Assembly: GCA_019009955.1 (NCBI GenBank)
Contig: CM032231.1
Span: 109,171,001 to 109,235,000 of the forward strand
Origin: Riptortus pedestris
Lineage: Eukaryota > Arthropoda > Insecta > Hemiptera > Alydidae
DNA length: 64,000 nt
Reading direction: 5' to 3'
The position numbers and the translations under genes were made by a program. The notes beneath the pieces are model-generated. The model did no database searches, was not told the origin of the DNA, and worked only from the letters and a program-made list of their open reading frames with translations. Below are positions 1-11,782 of the stretch, piece by piece. Each line of letters starts with the position of its first letter. Position 1 is the first letter of the stretch.

Positions 1-203
1 TTTCGAAAACATTCTCTGTGATTGGGCATTCTTAAATTAGGTGTATGCTGGTTTACTCTGCGTAATTATCACATGAGCAAATGTTTGTTTTAGTCCGTTT
101 AATTTCCTGTAGGTGAAAATTGGTTGAGCCATGTCCCGTCAGTAGTTGTGGAAGCTAGAATAAAGTTGGGTTAGTCTCGTGTTACATTGTTATTTTCGTG
201 ACG

Positions 204-905
204 TATAAAAAAGTCCGTCACGCAGGGGCTGCATAAACTAAGAAGGTGTAAGGCATTTGTGATCCAATCTCACCAAATATTCCCTATTTATATGTGAAAG
301 GGGAGGGGGGAAACAATAAAGTATGAATACCCGCTTAATACTTGAGTTACGAAAAAATACATATAATAACAATTGTAGAACATCAATAGTTTAACCAGAT
401 TGGTTTTGTAACATTTTACTATCCAACTCATAATAACGGACATATTTTGAATTTTCGAATATAATAAATTTCAACCAACAACAAATGTGATATTTAGCCT
501 TGACTGAACCTGTTAAATATCGAGTATGGTACAGATGAAATAAACATTTCCCAGTAATGAACAGAACATCATAATTGATGGCGACATAATCACACAAAGT
601 ATTTGCTTTGTGTCTCACAAAATTAAAGTTCAATGAATTCCATATTTGGTATTTAACTTTGGAATGAAGTGGTTCATGACATAACAGCTTATTGTTTATA
701 TGACATTAGTAGGAGTGGGGGTTTAATCATAGCTGGAAAATAAAATATGGAAATATCTCGGTTAATATTCAATGTAGAGAAAAAAAAAATGTACATAAGA
801 ACATTTATAGAGCACTTACATTTGCGATAAGATTGATTCTATACAATTTGTTCATCCGATGCATTATAACAGAGACATTTTGAATTTTCGAAATTTGCCA
901 ACTTA
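204..905 (+). repeat. Dispersed repeat family A, copy 1
   Basis: Begins with the family 5' signature GTCCGTCACGCAGGGGCTG and runs through the first internal module (the 'taataacgg.catattttgaattttcgaa' type segment near 430-460) into a second, diverged module near 860-900. The palindromic 3' end seen in complete copies is missing, so this copy is 3'-truncated or too diverged to follow. The 80-codon open frame on the minus strand here is an artefact of the repeat. Confidence 0.7.
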
Positions 906-1373
906 AGGGAGATTAGATTTCATCTTAATTGCCACATTTGGTGAGATTATTTCTCCAGCATTTTGAAAAAGGTATAATTTCAAAAAAGGCATTGAAATCC
1001 CCCATATGTCTACCTCATGACTTCCTTTATAGCTACTTATTTTCAATTACGGTTTAACCGTCGCCAAATCGAGAATGAAAATCACTTTTAGTGAGCTACG
1101 TCGTATCAGCAAGGAGAAGTGGCACATCTAAAGACAGGAATGGCGGCATTAAGCAGGCCATAATAGGTGTTGTCGAGAAATGAGGCCAAGATGGAAACTA
1201 AACTACTGTCTTAACTCGCGCTATTTCTGTGAAAGCAAGGACGTCTAAGTGATCCGAGCAACTTTTGCAAGCTCCCATAGTGCAGTAAATCCGGAATGCA
1301 GTTAAACTTCAGCTAAGTCTTAAACCATCCTTGAGCGTATCCCGGATGATTTTCTTTTAAAGTCATTTTATTA
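906..1373. other. Unannotated stretch
   Basis: No gene or repeat recognised. Positions 1090-1290 are somewhat richer in G+C than the surroundings, but stop codons interrupt every frame. Confidence 0.4.
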
Positions 1374-1378
1374 CTGTT

Positions 1379-1455
1379 AGCAGATTTCCCTTAAGCGAAA
1401 TCAGCTATTGAGGTCGTACTCATGACGAGATTTTCGAAGCATTTCCTTAAATGTC
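1379..1455 (-). repeat. Family A, 3'-end fragment
   Basis: Minus-strand copy of the family 3' end: reverse complement of the 'cgatttcgaaaa...gagtacgacctcaatagctgatttcc' segment followed by the palindromic terminus, here with one arm mutated (ttaagcgaaatc). No internal part is attached. Confidence 0.65.
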
Positions 1456-1484
1456 AGTAGTATAAAAAGGGGGTTTCTGGAACA

Positions 1485-1759
1485 CTTTTCAAAATACCCC
1501 AAATCCCCAAAAAAATACGAACGTACTAATTTTACTAATTTTTCAAATAATCACTAAAAATCCATTAAAACATTGATTTTTTTCATAATTTTTTTTTCAA
1601 ATAATAGCTAAAAATCCATAAAAATAACTAAATTTTTTTTATCTATTTATAGCAGGGTAATCTGAAGTATCATATCTTTCGAGCGCAGTTTTGAAAATAC
1701 CCTAAATCCATAAAAAAATACGAACGTACTAATTTCCAAATAATCCCTGAAAATCCATA

Positions 1760-1765
<6 letters not shown>
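1485..1765. repeat. Local direct repeat, about 205-bp offset
   Basis: The string around 1513-1530 (aaaaatacgaacgtactaat) recurs at about 1717-1735, each time preceded by 'tttgaaaataccc.aaatcc' and followed by 'aataatc.ct.aaaatccat'. This is a diverged two-copy tandem duplication of AT-rich DNA. Confidence 0.6.

Positions 1766-1794
<29 letters not shown>
1766..1794. repeat. (TA)n microsatellite
   Basis: Uninterrupted TA dinucleotides between the local duplication and the small ORF. Confidence 0.9.
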
Positions 1795-1795
<1 letters not shown>

Positions 1796-1906
1796 CAAAA
1801 AAGAAAATTTTATGATCTAAAACCTATATAAAAACAGAGGTTAAAACCTAGAAAAAATATATAAAATAGGGATAAAACCCTGAAATAAGAATGTTTATCC
1901 AATATA

Positions 1907-2287
1907 TTAATCATCACTATCACTTTCATTTTTCTTCGATTTAATCTTATTCTTTTTGATATCATCTTTACATTCTTGAAAATCGATAATATGAATCTGT
2001 TTCCCATCCCCTATTCCTTTTAAACCATTATAAACAAATGTTAATTTTTTGGAATTTAATTGACAAATATCTTTTTTATTTAATCTATCATTAAATCTAT
2101 CTGGTAGAAAAACTTGCATTTTATTTTCTCCATTTAATAATATAAGAACTATTCTTTTTCCTAATTTAGTATTAACTTCTTTAAATTCTTTAATCGGATA
2201 TAAATGATCATATTTTAACTCTGTTAGTTTTAATATTGGAATATTTTGACATTGACCAACTTGTTTAATCTTTTTCAAAGCTTCCAT
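1907..2287 (-). CDS. Small OB-fold/ssDNA-binding-like protein of probable mobile-element or viral origin
   Basis: An intact 126-codon reading frame, by far the best-preserved protein in the window. The first half (about residues 29-66) reads YPIKEFKEVNTKLGKRIVLI followed by a charged turn and VFLPDRF, a beta-strand pattern of the OB-fold type. A second block (about 76-104, KLTFVYNGL...IHIIDF) would complete the barrel. The last ~20 residues are lysine-rich and then end in an acidic tail (ESDSDD), as in many single-strand DNA-binding proteins. I recall similar short proteins around eukaryotic DNA transposons and integrated DNA viruses, but that is memory, not a search. The start is the first ATG and lies only about 20 nt downstream of a TATA box. 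No partner gene such as a polymerase, helicase or capsid is visible nearby, so it is a solitary copy. The exact function is inferred. Confidence 0.6.
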   Translation of the reverse strand: MEALKKIKQVGQCQNIPILKLTELKYDHLYPIKEFKEVNTKLGKRIVLILLNGENKMQVFLPDRFNDRLNKKDICQLNSKKLTFVYNGLKGIGDGKQIHIIDFQECKDDIKKNKIKSKKNESDSDD

Positions 2288-2308
2288 TTATTAGAGATAA
2301 AAATGTAT

Positions 2309-2317
2309 CTTTTTATA
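2309..2317 (-). promoter_or_regulatory. TATA box of the 1907-2287 ORF
   Basis: On the minus strand the sequence TATAAAAAG ends 21 nt before the ATG at 2287. A start site at the usual ~30-nt spacing would fall at or next to the start codon, giving an almost leaderless mRNA. Such compact spacing is common in viral and mobile-element genes. Confidence 0.45.
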
Positions 2318-2429
2318 CTATTGTACTAATGTCCATCAATCCTATATAAAAATTTGCTATAATTTATTAAATTACATTAAATACTCCATTTAAAAAAATG
2401 TATTACAAACATAAAAAATAAATAAATAA

Positions 2430-2565
2430 AGAGCGTCTATACCTTTGGGCTTGCTACACCCTTTGAGATTGACCCTACAGGACAAAATTTATGAGCCTAC
2501 CCCCTGCTGGGGTGACTCCCCTAAGCTCGCCTAACACATCTAGGACAGACCCTTAACTTAGACTT
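2430..2565. other. Short GC-richer segment, unrecognised
   Basis: Positions about 2440-2540 (ctttgggcttgctacacc ... ctgctggggtgactcccc) stand out in composition from flanking AT-rich DNA. No ORF, tRNA or known repeat was recognised. Confidence 0.3.
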
Positions 2566-2567
2566 TA

Positions 2568-3081
2568 CACAAGTAGGAACCTAGGAGATGACAAAAAATG
2601 AGGTCTGTTGACAATTTGTCTGTTAGCGGCCTAGCGGTCGTAATTTTTGTGTGATAGTGACCAAACTCGATTTTAAACCGTTTTATGCAAAAATAAAGAT
2701 GAAGTTGGATAATGGCTGAAATCGGACAGGGGGAGGGAGGGTTTATAGAGGGAAATTTCAAAAATTCTTAATATCTCCGTTATTATGCGTCGGATCGAAA
2801 GATTGTATAGAACAATAATTATTGCAAATGTAATTTTCTATAGATGTTGTAATGCACGTTTTTTCACTATTTGATTATTAACCGAAATATTTGCATTTTT
2901 TAGTTTTCGGCTATCAGTAATCCCCCACTCCTACTCACGTGATATTAACAGTAAACTGTAATATCTCGAAGCACTTTATTTTTAGCTTATATACCAAATA
3001 TTGTTCTCATTGTTCTTTGAATTTTTGAGACAATACAAATATGTGGCACGTAGGAAATTTGCAGCCTCTGCGTGACGGACT
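2568..3081 (-). repeat. Family A, copy 3
   Basis: Minus-strand copy: starts in the 'ggagatgacgaaaatgaggtcc' segment, passes through the 'ggctgaaatcggac' and 'aaccgaaatatttgcattttt' modules and ends with the reverse complement of the 5' signature (cctctgcgtgacggac) next to a T-run. The (TA)n block is replaced by a short AT-poor stretch and the palindromic end is missing. Confidence 0.75.
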
Positions 3082-3422
3082 TTTTTTTCAATTTAATAGT
3101 TAACTGTGGCTGGTCTTTCCCAGCATCGATACATTGAAATCCAGCGTTTACAGGAGTATCGCAATTCCCTTCCAAATCTTATTAACCCCTCATTCTGTTT
3201 AATATTAGCAAACAATTTCAGATATTATTCCTGTTCCCTTAACGTCATTAGGTAAATTAATAAAGAATTTTCCATAGACATTAGACAGTTCGTCCTATTT
3301 GCCTATTGTTCGTCCGCATCTTCAGTTTCATCAGCTTCCTGCCTTAGCGATAGTAATCGATGAACCCAAGTGAATTTGGTTGACAATTACGTTCTTCAAC
3401 ACGAGTGTTAATAAATGAAAAT
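3082..3422. other. Spacer between two family A copies
   Basis: No gene recognised; separates a minus copy from a plus copy of family A. Confidence 0.4.
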
Positions 3423-4026
3423 GTCCGTTACGCTGGGCTTGCGGAAACAAAGCAGATATCCCACGAGAAGTTTTACAATAGAGAAATTTCACGAGAGCCG
3501 AACAGTTACGGAAACGGCCAAACTAGCTTTTAGCGGAAACTCACTACTAGAACCGAAGTTAGCCGATATCATCTCGTCCGTTATATGCACACACTTAATA
3601 AAAATGCAAATATTTCGGTTAGTTTTCTAGATAGAGAATAAATGTATATAACAATATTTATAGTAAATTTAATTTCCAATGAGATTGAATATATACAACC
3701 ATATTTTTCAACGCAGATATTGTAACGCATATATTTTGAATTTTCGAAACCCTTCCCTTCTAAACCTCCCCCCCCCCACTTGTCCGATTTCAGCCATTAA
3801 CGAACTTGATTTTTATTTTTACATAAAAGGCTTAAATATCAAGTTTGGTAACGATCAAGCTAAAATGTTCACCGATAGAGCATTAACAAATATATATATA
3901 TATACACAGTTTTGAACCGACCTCATTTTCGTCATCTCCTAGGTAAGATCAATTGACATTTGATGAAAAATTTCGAAAATCGCGCCATGAGTACGACATA
4001 TTCTCCTTAAGGGAAATCTGCTAAAA
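3423..4026 (+). repeat. Family A, complete short (monomeric) copy
   Basis: Runs from GTCCGTTACGCTGGGCTTG to the palindromic 3' end (ccttaagggaaatctgc) followed by TAAAA. Contains the 'gccgaacagttacggaaacggcc' 5' module, the C-rich tract near 3767-3780, the 'gatttcagccattaacgaac' module and a short (TA) run at 3890-3903 at the same position as the long TA tracts of other copies. Left flank is AAAAT rather than TAAAA, so a target duplication is not clear here. Confidence 0.75.
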
Positions 4027-4061
4027 AAGTAGGTACTACCACGATCATCCACTTTACACAA

Positions 4062-4088
4062 TCTCTCTCTCTCTCTCTCTCTCTCTCA

Positions 4089-4135
<47 letters not shown>
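4062..4135. repeat. (TC)n-(CA)n compound microsatellite
   Basis: About 12 TC units followed, after a short transition, by about 25 CA units, just downstream of the family A 3' end. Confidence 0.95.
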
Positions 4136-4137
<2 letters not shown>

Positions 4138-5834
4138 AAAACTGTCGTTACAATGTTGCACTAGGAATTACAATGACTAGAAATGTCGTGGTGATCAGTA
4201 GCTGGCTGGCCTCGGCCTACTGACAGTAACTTCTACTTCTAGAAAGTACGTACAAGTTTCTTTTCTTAGGAGATGCCTTTCTTTTCTGGAATATTCCCAA
4301 TGGCTGTATTCTACTCCTTTTGATCCTTCCCACCTTCCATTTTCCTCCTCTTTCTAGTGAACGTCTTTTTTACTGTTAGTCTGCCGCTGGAAAAATGTAT
4401 TCATATTGAAAACCAATACTATTATATAAAAGTTTACTTTTTAGAAGATTAGAATGCTTCTAGATTTTCTGTAAATTTCTAAACGCTGCAACAATTAATG
4501 CACACATTAGAAAATACGAAAAACGTTCTCGTCTTCTATTTTAAATCAATATGACGTGGTCTACTTGCGTTAAGATATACATTTGCGTTAAGTGCTCTCC
4601 GTGATTCAAACTTATTTATTCAGAAGTCAGCTACATTGCTTACCTCGTACGAGTTATCCACAGGTTACCATCCTTCTGCAAGGTTATCTACCGGCGTACC
4701 CTGTAGTTATAATGTAGTATCCTGCAATTATAGGAATATTATTCTAGTCTTCTAATGTGTTACAGAACAGAACTAAATGTTCATGATCAATTGAAAGTTA
4801 TTAGACTTTATTTATGAAATACTGCTTGCCAACTAACGATCCATTATATGTTTACATAATGTAACGAAGCAGATGGTTATCGGATGTCTATTTATAAATT
4901 CGGAAGGTAATAAAATAAATTTATATTTTCACTTAGTATGAATCCCCCCCCCCTCCACCCCGTCACGGATTAGCTCTAGTAAATTATGAAATAGCTCAAG
5001 TTTCCAATATATTCTCAATTCAAACCTTTACAAGAAGTTTACCAATTATCTTCAGTTATTCTCTTGTTAGTCAATGAAGTTGTGTTCGGAATCCGAAAGC
5101 TGGAAGTCAAACTTGTAATCTCATATATGAAAAATACGTTTTATAGTATTTAGAAATTTATAGTCTAAACATAATTAATTATTTATATTTCTTCTAATAA
5201 ATGTTTAGTGACAAATAGATAATGTTTTTAACTTTCTTGGTTCTCCTGTTAGGCAAATCGTAATCTCATATAACGTACCTTGTGTCTGGTCTTAGGAGTA
5301 GTACGGAATATAAATTTTCATTGAAAACACTCAATCAGATTTTAAGCAACAAACGTACAAGCTGCCACATAGACACTAAAATTCTAATTTTGATGCCATT
5401 AGTCTTGGGGTTACAAAAAAATTATTTTGGCTAAATGTAAATGAGATTTGTGACAAGTCTTATAGTGATATCGCCATATGGAAATATGAATCATCGGTTA
5501 TTTTAGAAGTCATTGAAGTGCGACATTTTTAAAATTGTATTAAATCCAGCTCATTCGGCAAATCCCTGAAAATGAAATTAAAAAAATAAGTTGTTCCGGA
5601 AGGTACAAAGTTAGTTTACGGTGGTATTTTTACTCAAGGGTGTTTAAATTATTTTCCATTTCATTAACAGGTAGATGTGGACCTCGGCTTTCTTAATTAT
5701 TGTTTTATGGGATATACATTATACAGGCTATATGCTATTTACAATCTAAATTTATGATGACTTACTAATGCGAAAATAAGGTTTGGAAAATAAGGAAATC
5801 CATAATTCGTTTTTCGTCTAAAATAAGAAATTTA
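4136..5834. other. Unannotated AT-rich stretch
   Basis: No credible coding region, RNA gene or repeat copy was recognised. Contains a short C-run at about 4945-4955. Confidence 0.4.
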
Positions 5835-6050
5835 GGGCTCTTATTAGCCATGTGAGTTGAAGTGTTGGTCTTAATCTGACTGGGTGAACCTAGAGTCGTG
5901 TGTTCGATTCCCTCCTGAAATTTATTTTGTGAAGAGCTCATTAAATAAATTCCTTAGTTTTACCCAAGCTAGAAAAGGGTGGTAACCTATAGATAAGTCT
6001 CCCTAAGTAACACATCCTCACAAAGTTCACTTTAAAAAATCAAATTTAAA
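5835..6050 (+). mobile_element. tRNA-derived SINE (family S), copy 1
   Basis: Has the RNA polymerase III A-box region (about 5845-5860, tagccatgtgagttgaagtg) and B box (about 5900-5911, tgttcgattcc), followed by the family 3' body 'cattaaataaattccttagttttaccc.agctagaaaagggtggtaacc'. The spacing of the boxes and a long variable region suggest a Leu/Ser-type tRNA ancestor. More diverged than the copy at 51,980. Confidence 0.7.
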
Positions 6051-7113
6051 TTTTAAAAATGTGGCATTTTTTCATTGTAACTTATTAGTTACGGAACATT
6101 TTTCTTAAATCTACATAATTCTGTAGACTCAATTCTCCTGTATGCAATTTTTATTTATTTGGTTTAGGAGCTCCACAACTGTTGCAGTTTACTCCTTGGA
6201 ATATTTTAATTGTAATAGTCTTTCAAAAATAAATTATGTTATTGCTATACCCTAGAATTTATGGTTTTTCTAAATTATATTAAATGACCCTCCAAATGGG
6301 TAAGAAGTTATAATCACAATATTTTAAGATTGTTAAGATGTTTCTTTAATACTTGGGTTCCTTTTTGTGAGAAATTCGTACATGTCATGTGGAGTCTTGT
6401 AAGTATTCGATTATCCTGCATTCAGTCAGTAAGTGTTTAATGGTTAGTTTTTCACATAAGACAGGACATTATTTAACAAGTTTTAAAATTCAAGGCAATG
6501 ACTAATGTACTTGCGACTCACAAAGAATACAAATGTTTTTACATATATTTTATGACTGTTCAATTGATCAAAATAGATCAAATTTAATAATGAAAATAAT
6601 TTTAAAAAGAGGTAATTGACCATTTAATAAATATAATAAAGAACATATAAAGTTTTTCAAAAGTCATAGATATGGATGTAGCAAATATACATTAGAATGA
6701 AAAGTTGATTGTGAGAAATAAGAATTATAATGCGATATATTTACTATACAGAAACATGCAAATTAAAACATCGGTTGAGTTTAACTTTAATTGATTTGTT
6801 TAGTTTTTATTTTATTTATTTATTTTAATTTCATTTATTAATTTTATTTGTATTTATCTTACTTATTTTAATATTTTATTTTATTATTTTTTAATATTAT
6901 ATTTCATTAGATGGTTGATTAAGTTATATATATTGTAAAATAAAAATCTATTTAAACATAATCATACATGTAATATGCCAAGTGGCAATGGAAGATGTAA
7001 TCAAATAATTAACTTCTCATAGGGTTAAAACGAGGAGAAAAAAAATGCATGCAATTAAACATGCAAAACGTGAACATCGTCAAGCCGAATATATAAATAC
7101 TCCATACACGTTG
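6051..7113. other. Unannotated AT-rich stretch
   Basis: Nothing coding recognised. 6785-6905 is low-complexity (T/A)-rich DNA with TTTA-type repeats. Confidence 0.4.
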
Positions 7114-7135
7114 GCGTTCGTATTTATACGAACGC
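7114..7135. repeat. Perfect 10-bp inverted repeat
   Basis: GCGTTCGTAT, a 2-base TT centre, then ATACGAACGC. Lies 20 bp before an ATG (7154) that opens a 32-codon frame in GC-richer DNA; possibly an operator-like or cruciform site. Confidence 0.5.
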
Positions 7136-7153
7136 TCCTAAATATTTTCCAAA

Positions 7154-7345
7154 ATGGGTGACCGTGAAATACTGGGAGAAGTGCACAGGGCAAGTGCAGA
7201 ACAGTTGGCACTGGAAAGAACACCCTTTCACCCGTCGTGTCCTCTTTTATAGTTCAGAAGAGGGCGTTGAACCGACCTCAGGCAGCGGTTTGCGCCACAG
7301 CTTTGGCGAAAACCCGGGTATCAGGTATTCGCAGAAATCAACATT
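7154..7345 (+). other. GC-richer segment with short overlapping open frames, unrecognised
   Basis: Composition changes abruptly from the AT-rich flanks. The ATG at 7154 opens MGDREILGEVHRASAEQLAL and stops at about 7250; a second frame from 7158 stays open to 7433 but runs into a T-rich tract and the next family A copy. Neither resembles a protein I know. It may be a remnant of a mobile-element gene or a 5' exon. Confidence 0.3.
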
Positions 7346-7404
7346 TTTCTTTTGGGAGGAAACAGAATTATTTTTATTATTTTTTTTAATCTATTTAGTT
7401 AAAA

Positions 7405-8097
7405 GTTCGTCACGCGGAGGCTGCGTTAACTGACTAGATTTCCCTCGCGCGTCACGTATTTGTACTTACCTTAAAACGTAACCGTTCCATGAAAACAATA
7501 TTAGGTATTCAGGCTTCAAATAATGTGATTCGTAATATAGCAGCTTATTGTTAATATGACATAAGTAGAAGTGGGGGTTTACTGATTGCCGAAAACTAAA
7601 AAAATGCAAATATCTTGGTTAATAATCAAGATAGTGAAAAAACGAACATTACAACATTTATAGAGCATTACATTTGCAACAAGATTGGTTATATAGAATT
7701 TTACGATTAGATGCATAATAACGGAAATATTAAACATTTCAAAATTACCCTCAAAATTACCCCCCCTCTTCCTATTCTGTTTCCAAATTTAGCCATTAAG
7801 GGCTATGAATTTTAAAGTCAAATGAATCGATTAAATGTCGGTCAACATTTTCGAGTTAGGAACGTAAAACTTTAATGATGACATTATCGTCACACAACGT
7901 GTTTGCATGTAAATCACAAAGTAAAAATTCAATGAAAACCAGATATGGGTATTTAAGCTTCTAATAAAGTGGTTCATGGTATAAAAGTTAATTGTTAATA
8001 TGACAGTGAGTATTTGCTGAATGTTGCAAATATTTCTGTTAACATTCATGATTAAAAAACTCATATAATAACATTTATAGGAAATTAAATGCCCACC
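7405..8097 (+). repeat. Family A, dimeric copy, 3'-truncated
   Basis: Starts with GTTCGTCACGCGGAGGCTG right after TTAAAA. Contains the 'aatatcttggttaataatcaagatag' module, the 'atgcataataacggaaatatt' module, and then a second diverged set (8035-8080), showing the two-module structure of the long form. No palindromic terminus. Confidence 0.7.
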
Positions 8098-8715
8098 GAC
8101 GAGGACCTTGCTTCGAACTATGTTGGTAATCAACTAAGACTCATTATAGGTTAAAAAAGAAAATATTTATTGTGAAGGATCCATAGGCTTAGCAAATATA
8201 CTGGAGAATATCTGTAAAATTTAAAAAGTTTGTAATAATTACAAGCCCTGATTTAGATACTCGTTTCGAATATCTCCGATCAAAAGCTGCTGTGTCGGCA
8301 GAGACTGCAAGGACGCTCCGACAGATTACAATGAATTGTGAGGGTTTGGTAAAAAGTATGACCAAAATGGAACGTTAAACGCTTTGAAGGCAAGTCGATC
8401 AGAAATAGTCGTATGAATAAATGGTTGGATCACTCGTCCGAAATGCCAGGGGGATTGGGCATTTTTTTTTCTTTGAAATATGGATTCTATATACATTCAC
8501 AGAATTCACTTTTTCCTCATGTGGAAATCAAATACGTTTTTTACATTTCCTCTGCAACTGTTGTCCATAGATGCGATTGGCCAAAATTCTGTCCAAGCCA
8601 ATGAACTTGTGCGTTTCACAATTTCAATAATGTCATGTTCATCTTTTTGTATAGAGCAATTGCTACGTACTCCAGTAATGAAGAGATGATATGTTTCAAA
8701 TAGTTTTAATTTATT
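8098..8715. other. Unannotated stretch
   Basis: No gene or repeat recognised; several short open frames with no resemblance to known proteins. Confidence 0.35.
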
Positions 8716-8766
8716 AGTTAATATTATGTAAAAAAAAATGCATACTTTTTTTACATAATATTAACT
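8716..8766. repeat. Perfect 21-bp inverted repeat (hairpin)
   Basis: Arm AGTTAATATTATGTAAAAAAA at 8716-8736 is repeated in inverse at 8746-8766 with a 9-nt loop. Lies about 20 bp before a family A copy. Confidence 0.8.
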
Positions 8767-8784
8767 TTATATGAAACATAAACT

Positions 8785-9668
8785 ATGCAGATTTCCCATG
8801 TGATATAATAGCACACTTGTGATCTCATCTCACCACGTATTCTCTATTTATATGTAAAAACCTATGAATAGAAGAGGGGGGGGGTACGGACTGACGGCAG
8901 GAAACAAGAAACTAAGAATAACTCGCTTAATACTCGAGTTACGACAAAACGCATAAACAACAATTGTAGTCAATAGTTGAACAAGGTTGGTCTTATAACA
9001 CTTTCCGATCAGACTGACAATAATATTGTAAGATATTTTTAATTTTCGAATACCCTCCACCTCAAAACGCCCACCATTCTAGGTCAGATTGCAGTCAATA
9101 ACAAATTCGATGTCGATCTTTAGTGTTGAATGAAAACGTTAAATATGGAGTATAGTATAAATCAAATAAACATTTTTGATGAATGAACGGAATATCTTAA
9201 TTGAAGACGTCATCACATGTTTGCATATCTCACAATGTAAATGTTCAATGAAAACAATATTTGGTATTTACACTTCAAATAAACTGTTTCATGATGTAAC
9301 AGTTTATTGATATGACATGAGTAGGAGTGGGGGGGGGGTTACTGAAGCCGAAAAATATATTTCCAATTATCTCAGTTAATATTCATGACACAGAAAATAT
9401 TCATAGAACAGGATCTATGGATTATTCAATTTGCAATAATATTTGTTTTATACAATTTTTCGATCCAACGGAGATAGATATTACTCCCCTCTATACCTCC
9501 CCCAATCCCACTGGTCCGATCAGCCATAATATATATATAATTTTGAACGGACCTCATTTTCGAGTTCTTCTGAGTAGGATTAATGGACATTTTAAGATCT
9601 TTTTCGTGCGAAATTTAAGTGTCGCTACATTAGTACGATCTCAACAGCTGATATTTAGCAATTGAAAC
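8785..9668 (+). repeat. Family A, long dimeric copy
   Basis: Starts inside the 5' signature (gcagatttcccatgtga), then carries the first module (acttgtgatctcatctcacc, acgacaaaacgcataaacaacaattg), a CRE-like decayed tgaagacgtcatcac near 9203, the linking module 'gacatgagtaggagtgggg', and the second module to the GPHFR-type open frame (9545-9600) and a mutated 3' end 'caacagctgatatttagca'. It is one of the two best examples of the two-module form. Confidence 0.75.
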
Positions 9669-11452
9669 TAGTTGTCAAATATTAAATTCTCACCATGCCA
9701 TAAGATAATTATGACTGACTTCTAAGAAGAAGGGATATGGTCTTATGTTGGAGATAATTTTGGCCGTACAGACGCTTCCAATGCTACTTAGAATCTCTTG
9801 GCAGTTCATGAAATAATACAGAAGGAACCTCTCTGGATGTAAAAAAGAATATATCCTCACTCGATATATGTGACTTGAGCTGTCAAGGGGCTTATATCGA
9901 GTCGATGACATAGAAATTCAGATATAACCAAATGGTACTTCTCATTGGAGTCTGAAATTTCAAAATTCCCTATCAATTCAAATTAGTATGGAAACTTATA
10001 TCTGGTTCAACTTGAAGAAAAAATAAGAACTTTATTACCCTCTAACCCCAATTTCTTGAAACTTAAAATAAATCTAATAATTTAAAAGAATTCATTAATT
10101 AGAAAAGAATGGGAATTAATGAAAAAGCGTAGTGCGTAGTTAGAATTAATGGTCGTATAAATTCGTAACAGATCATTAATAAGTTTCCTGTTGCCATGAA
10201 TCATTGTGAAGTCCATTTATATTCCATTCAGCTCCAGACAGCCAAGTTTAGCTAAAATATTTGAGCACGTTAGAGAACAGTAAAACGCTTGAAGCTGAGC
10301 GGTGATAAAAGAATTCCCCTTTGATAAAAAGTTTTCCCTTTGACTTGAATAATGTAACAGGGGGTATAACATTACAAAGAGTACAGTAGAAACTAGTTGT
10401 AGGTGTGAAACCCAACATACGACATTCCAACATAACATGTTACCAAACATTTACGAAAGTTACATCAGCTGCTGTATTGAGTGGTTTGCCGTACAGTGTG
10501 AGATCCAATCTCATTTTACCATTTATCCGCACAATCAAGCGATTATGCGCTGGAAGACTTTAATCTCACGATAAAAAAAGCACATAGCGGGAATTAAAAA
10601 AAAAAAACATTTTAGTTACCCAGAGAAAAACAAACTGTTTGTCACTAATTTAAAACAAACTTAGCTTGAAACTTCTGTACTAAACATGGTTGTAATAGAA
10701 GAAAAATTATACTTCCCAGTCCTGTTCCAATTAACCTGGAAACGTGTCCCAGTTCAGTTCACGCTTTCTTTTCTATTCAGAGACTTTCCCAATGTCTCTG
10801 GAACTCAATGGCTACTCAAAATATGTCGAATATATGAGTTTGATAATGTACATTAAAGAACACCTGCTTATTCAAGTCGGCAAATTGTACGCACAAGTTC
10901 TAAACAGATTTCTCTACACACAATACACTGTGCTCATATGAGAACTGTTTCACTATACAGTGGTGAGGGGCACATTTGAAGGTCCAAGAACATTAGCAAA
11001 ACATTCTGGATGTGTATTACTACTTAATCATTATGAGTGCTGAATTATCTATGTCTGATAACATTTAGATTTATATTAAGATTTATATATCCACATTCCA
11101 TTCTGTGGTTCCGCAACCCCGCCATAAAAAGAGTTAATTTCCTTTGCGAAATCAACATGCTTCGTGTATTTCCACTTTGTGGACTTAAGTAATAAATTAA
11201 ATAAAGGCGGAGGGAAAAACAAGAACACCGATCATTGTATCAACTACTACAAAAATAAAGGATAAAAAGAACAATGAGGAGATGAACGGGAAGAGTAGTC
11301 GGTTAGACTGGAGACAGCCTTGGAGTGCTCTAGGTGAGACAGGGAGATAACAACCTTTGCTGCAGGCCCACACAGAAAATGGAGTCATTTTTTATTCAGC
11401 CTCCCATATCCCTCCCCTCTCTGTCTCACATTCTGCATTCTGCAAATAAGCT
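9669..11452. other. Unannotated stretch
   Basis: No recognisable gene. Short open frames at 9690-9911 and 10217-10450 (minus) do not resemble proteins I know and have AT-driven composition. Confidence 0.35.
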
Positions 11453-11640
<188 letters not shown>

Positions 11641-11782
11641 TCTCTTTTACCTTTTACCCTCTTCAAAGAAACCCTCATGTTCAAAGAAATGGTATAATTT
11701 AACATGGAGATAAACCACGTAGTAAAAGGATAAATGCCTTGAATAATCACTTAAAAGATCATTTATTTATCATAACCTCCTG

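Noticed and set aside
204..4026. Family A as a classical TIR transposon
   Set aside because: The ends are not inverted copies of each other; only a subterminal GCAGATTTCCC/GGGAAATCTGC is inverted, so TIR status is not supported.
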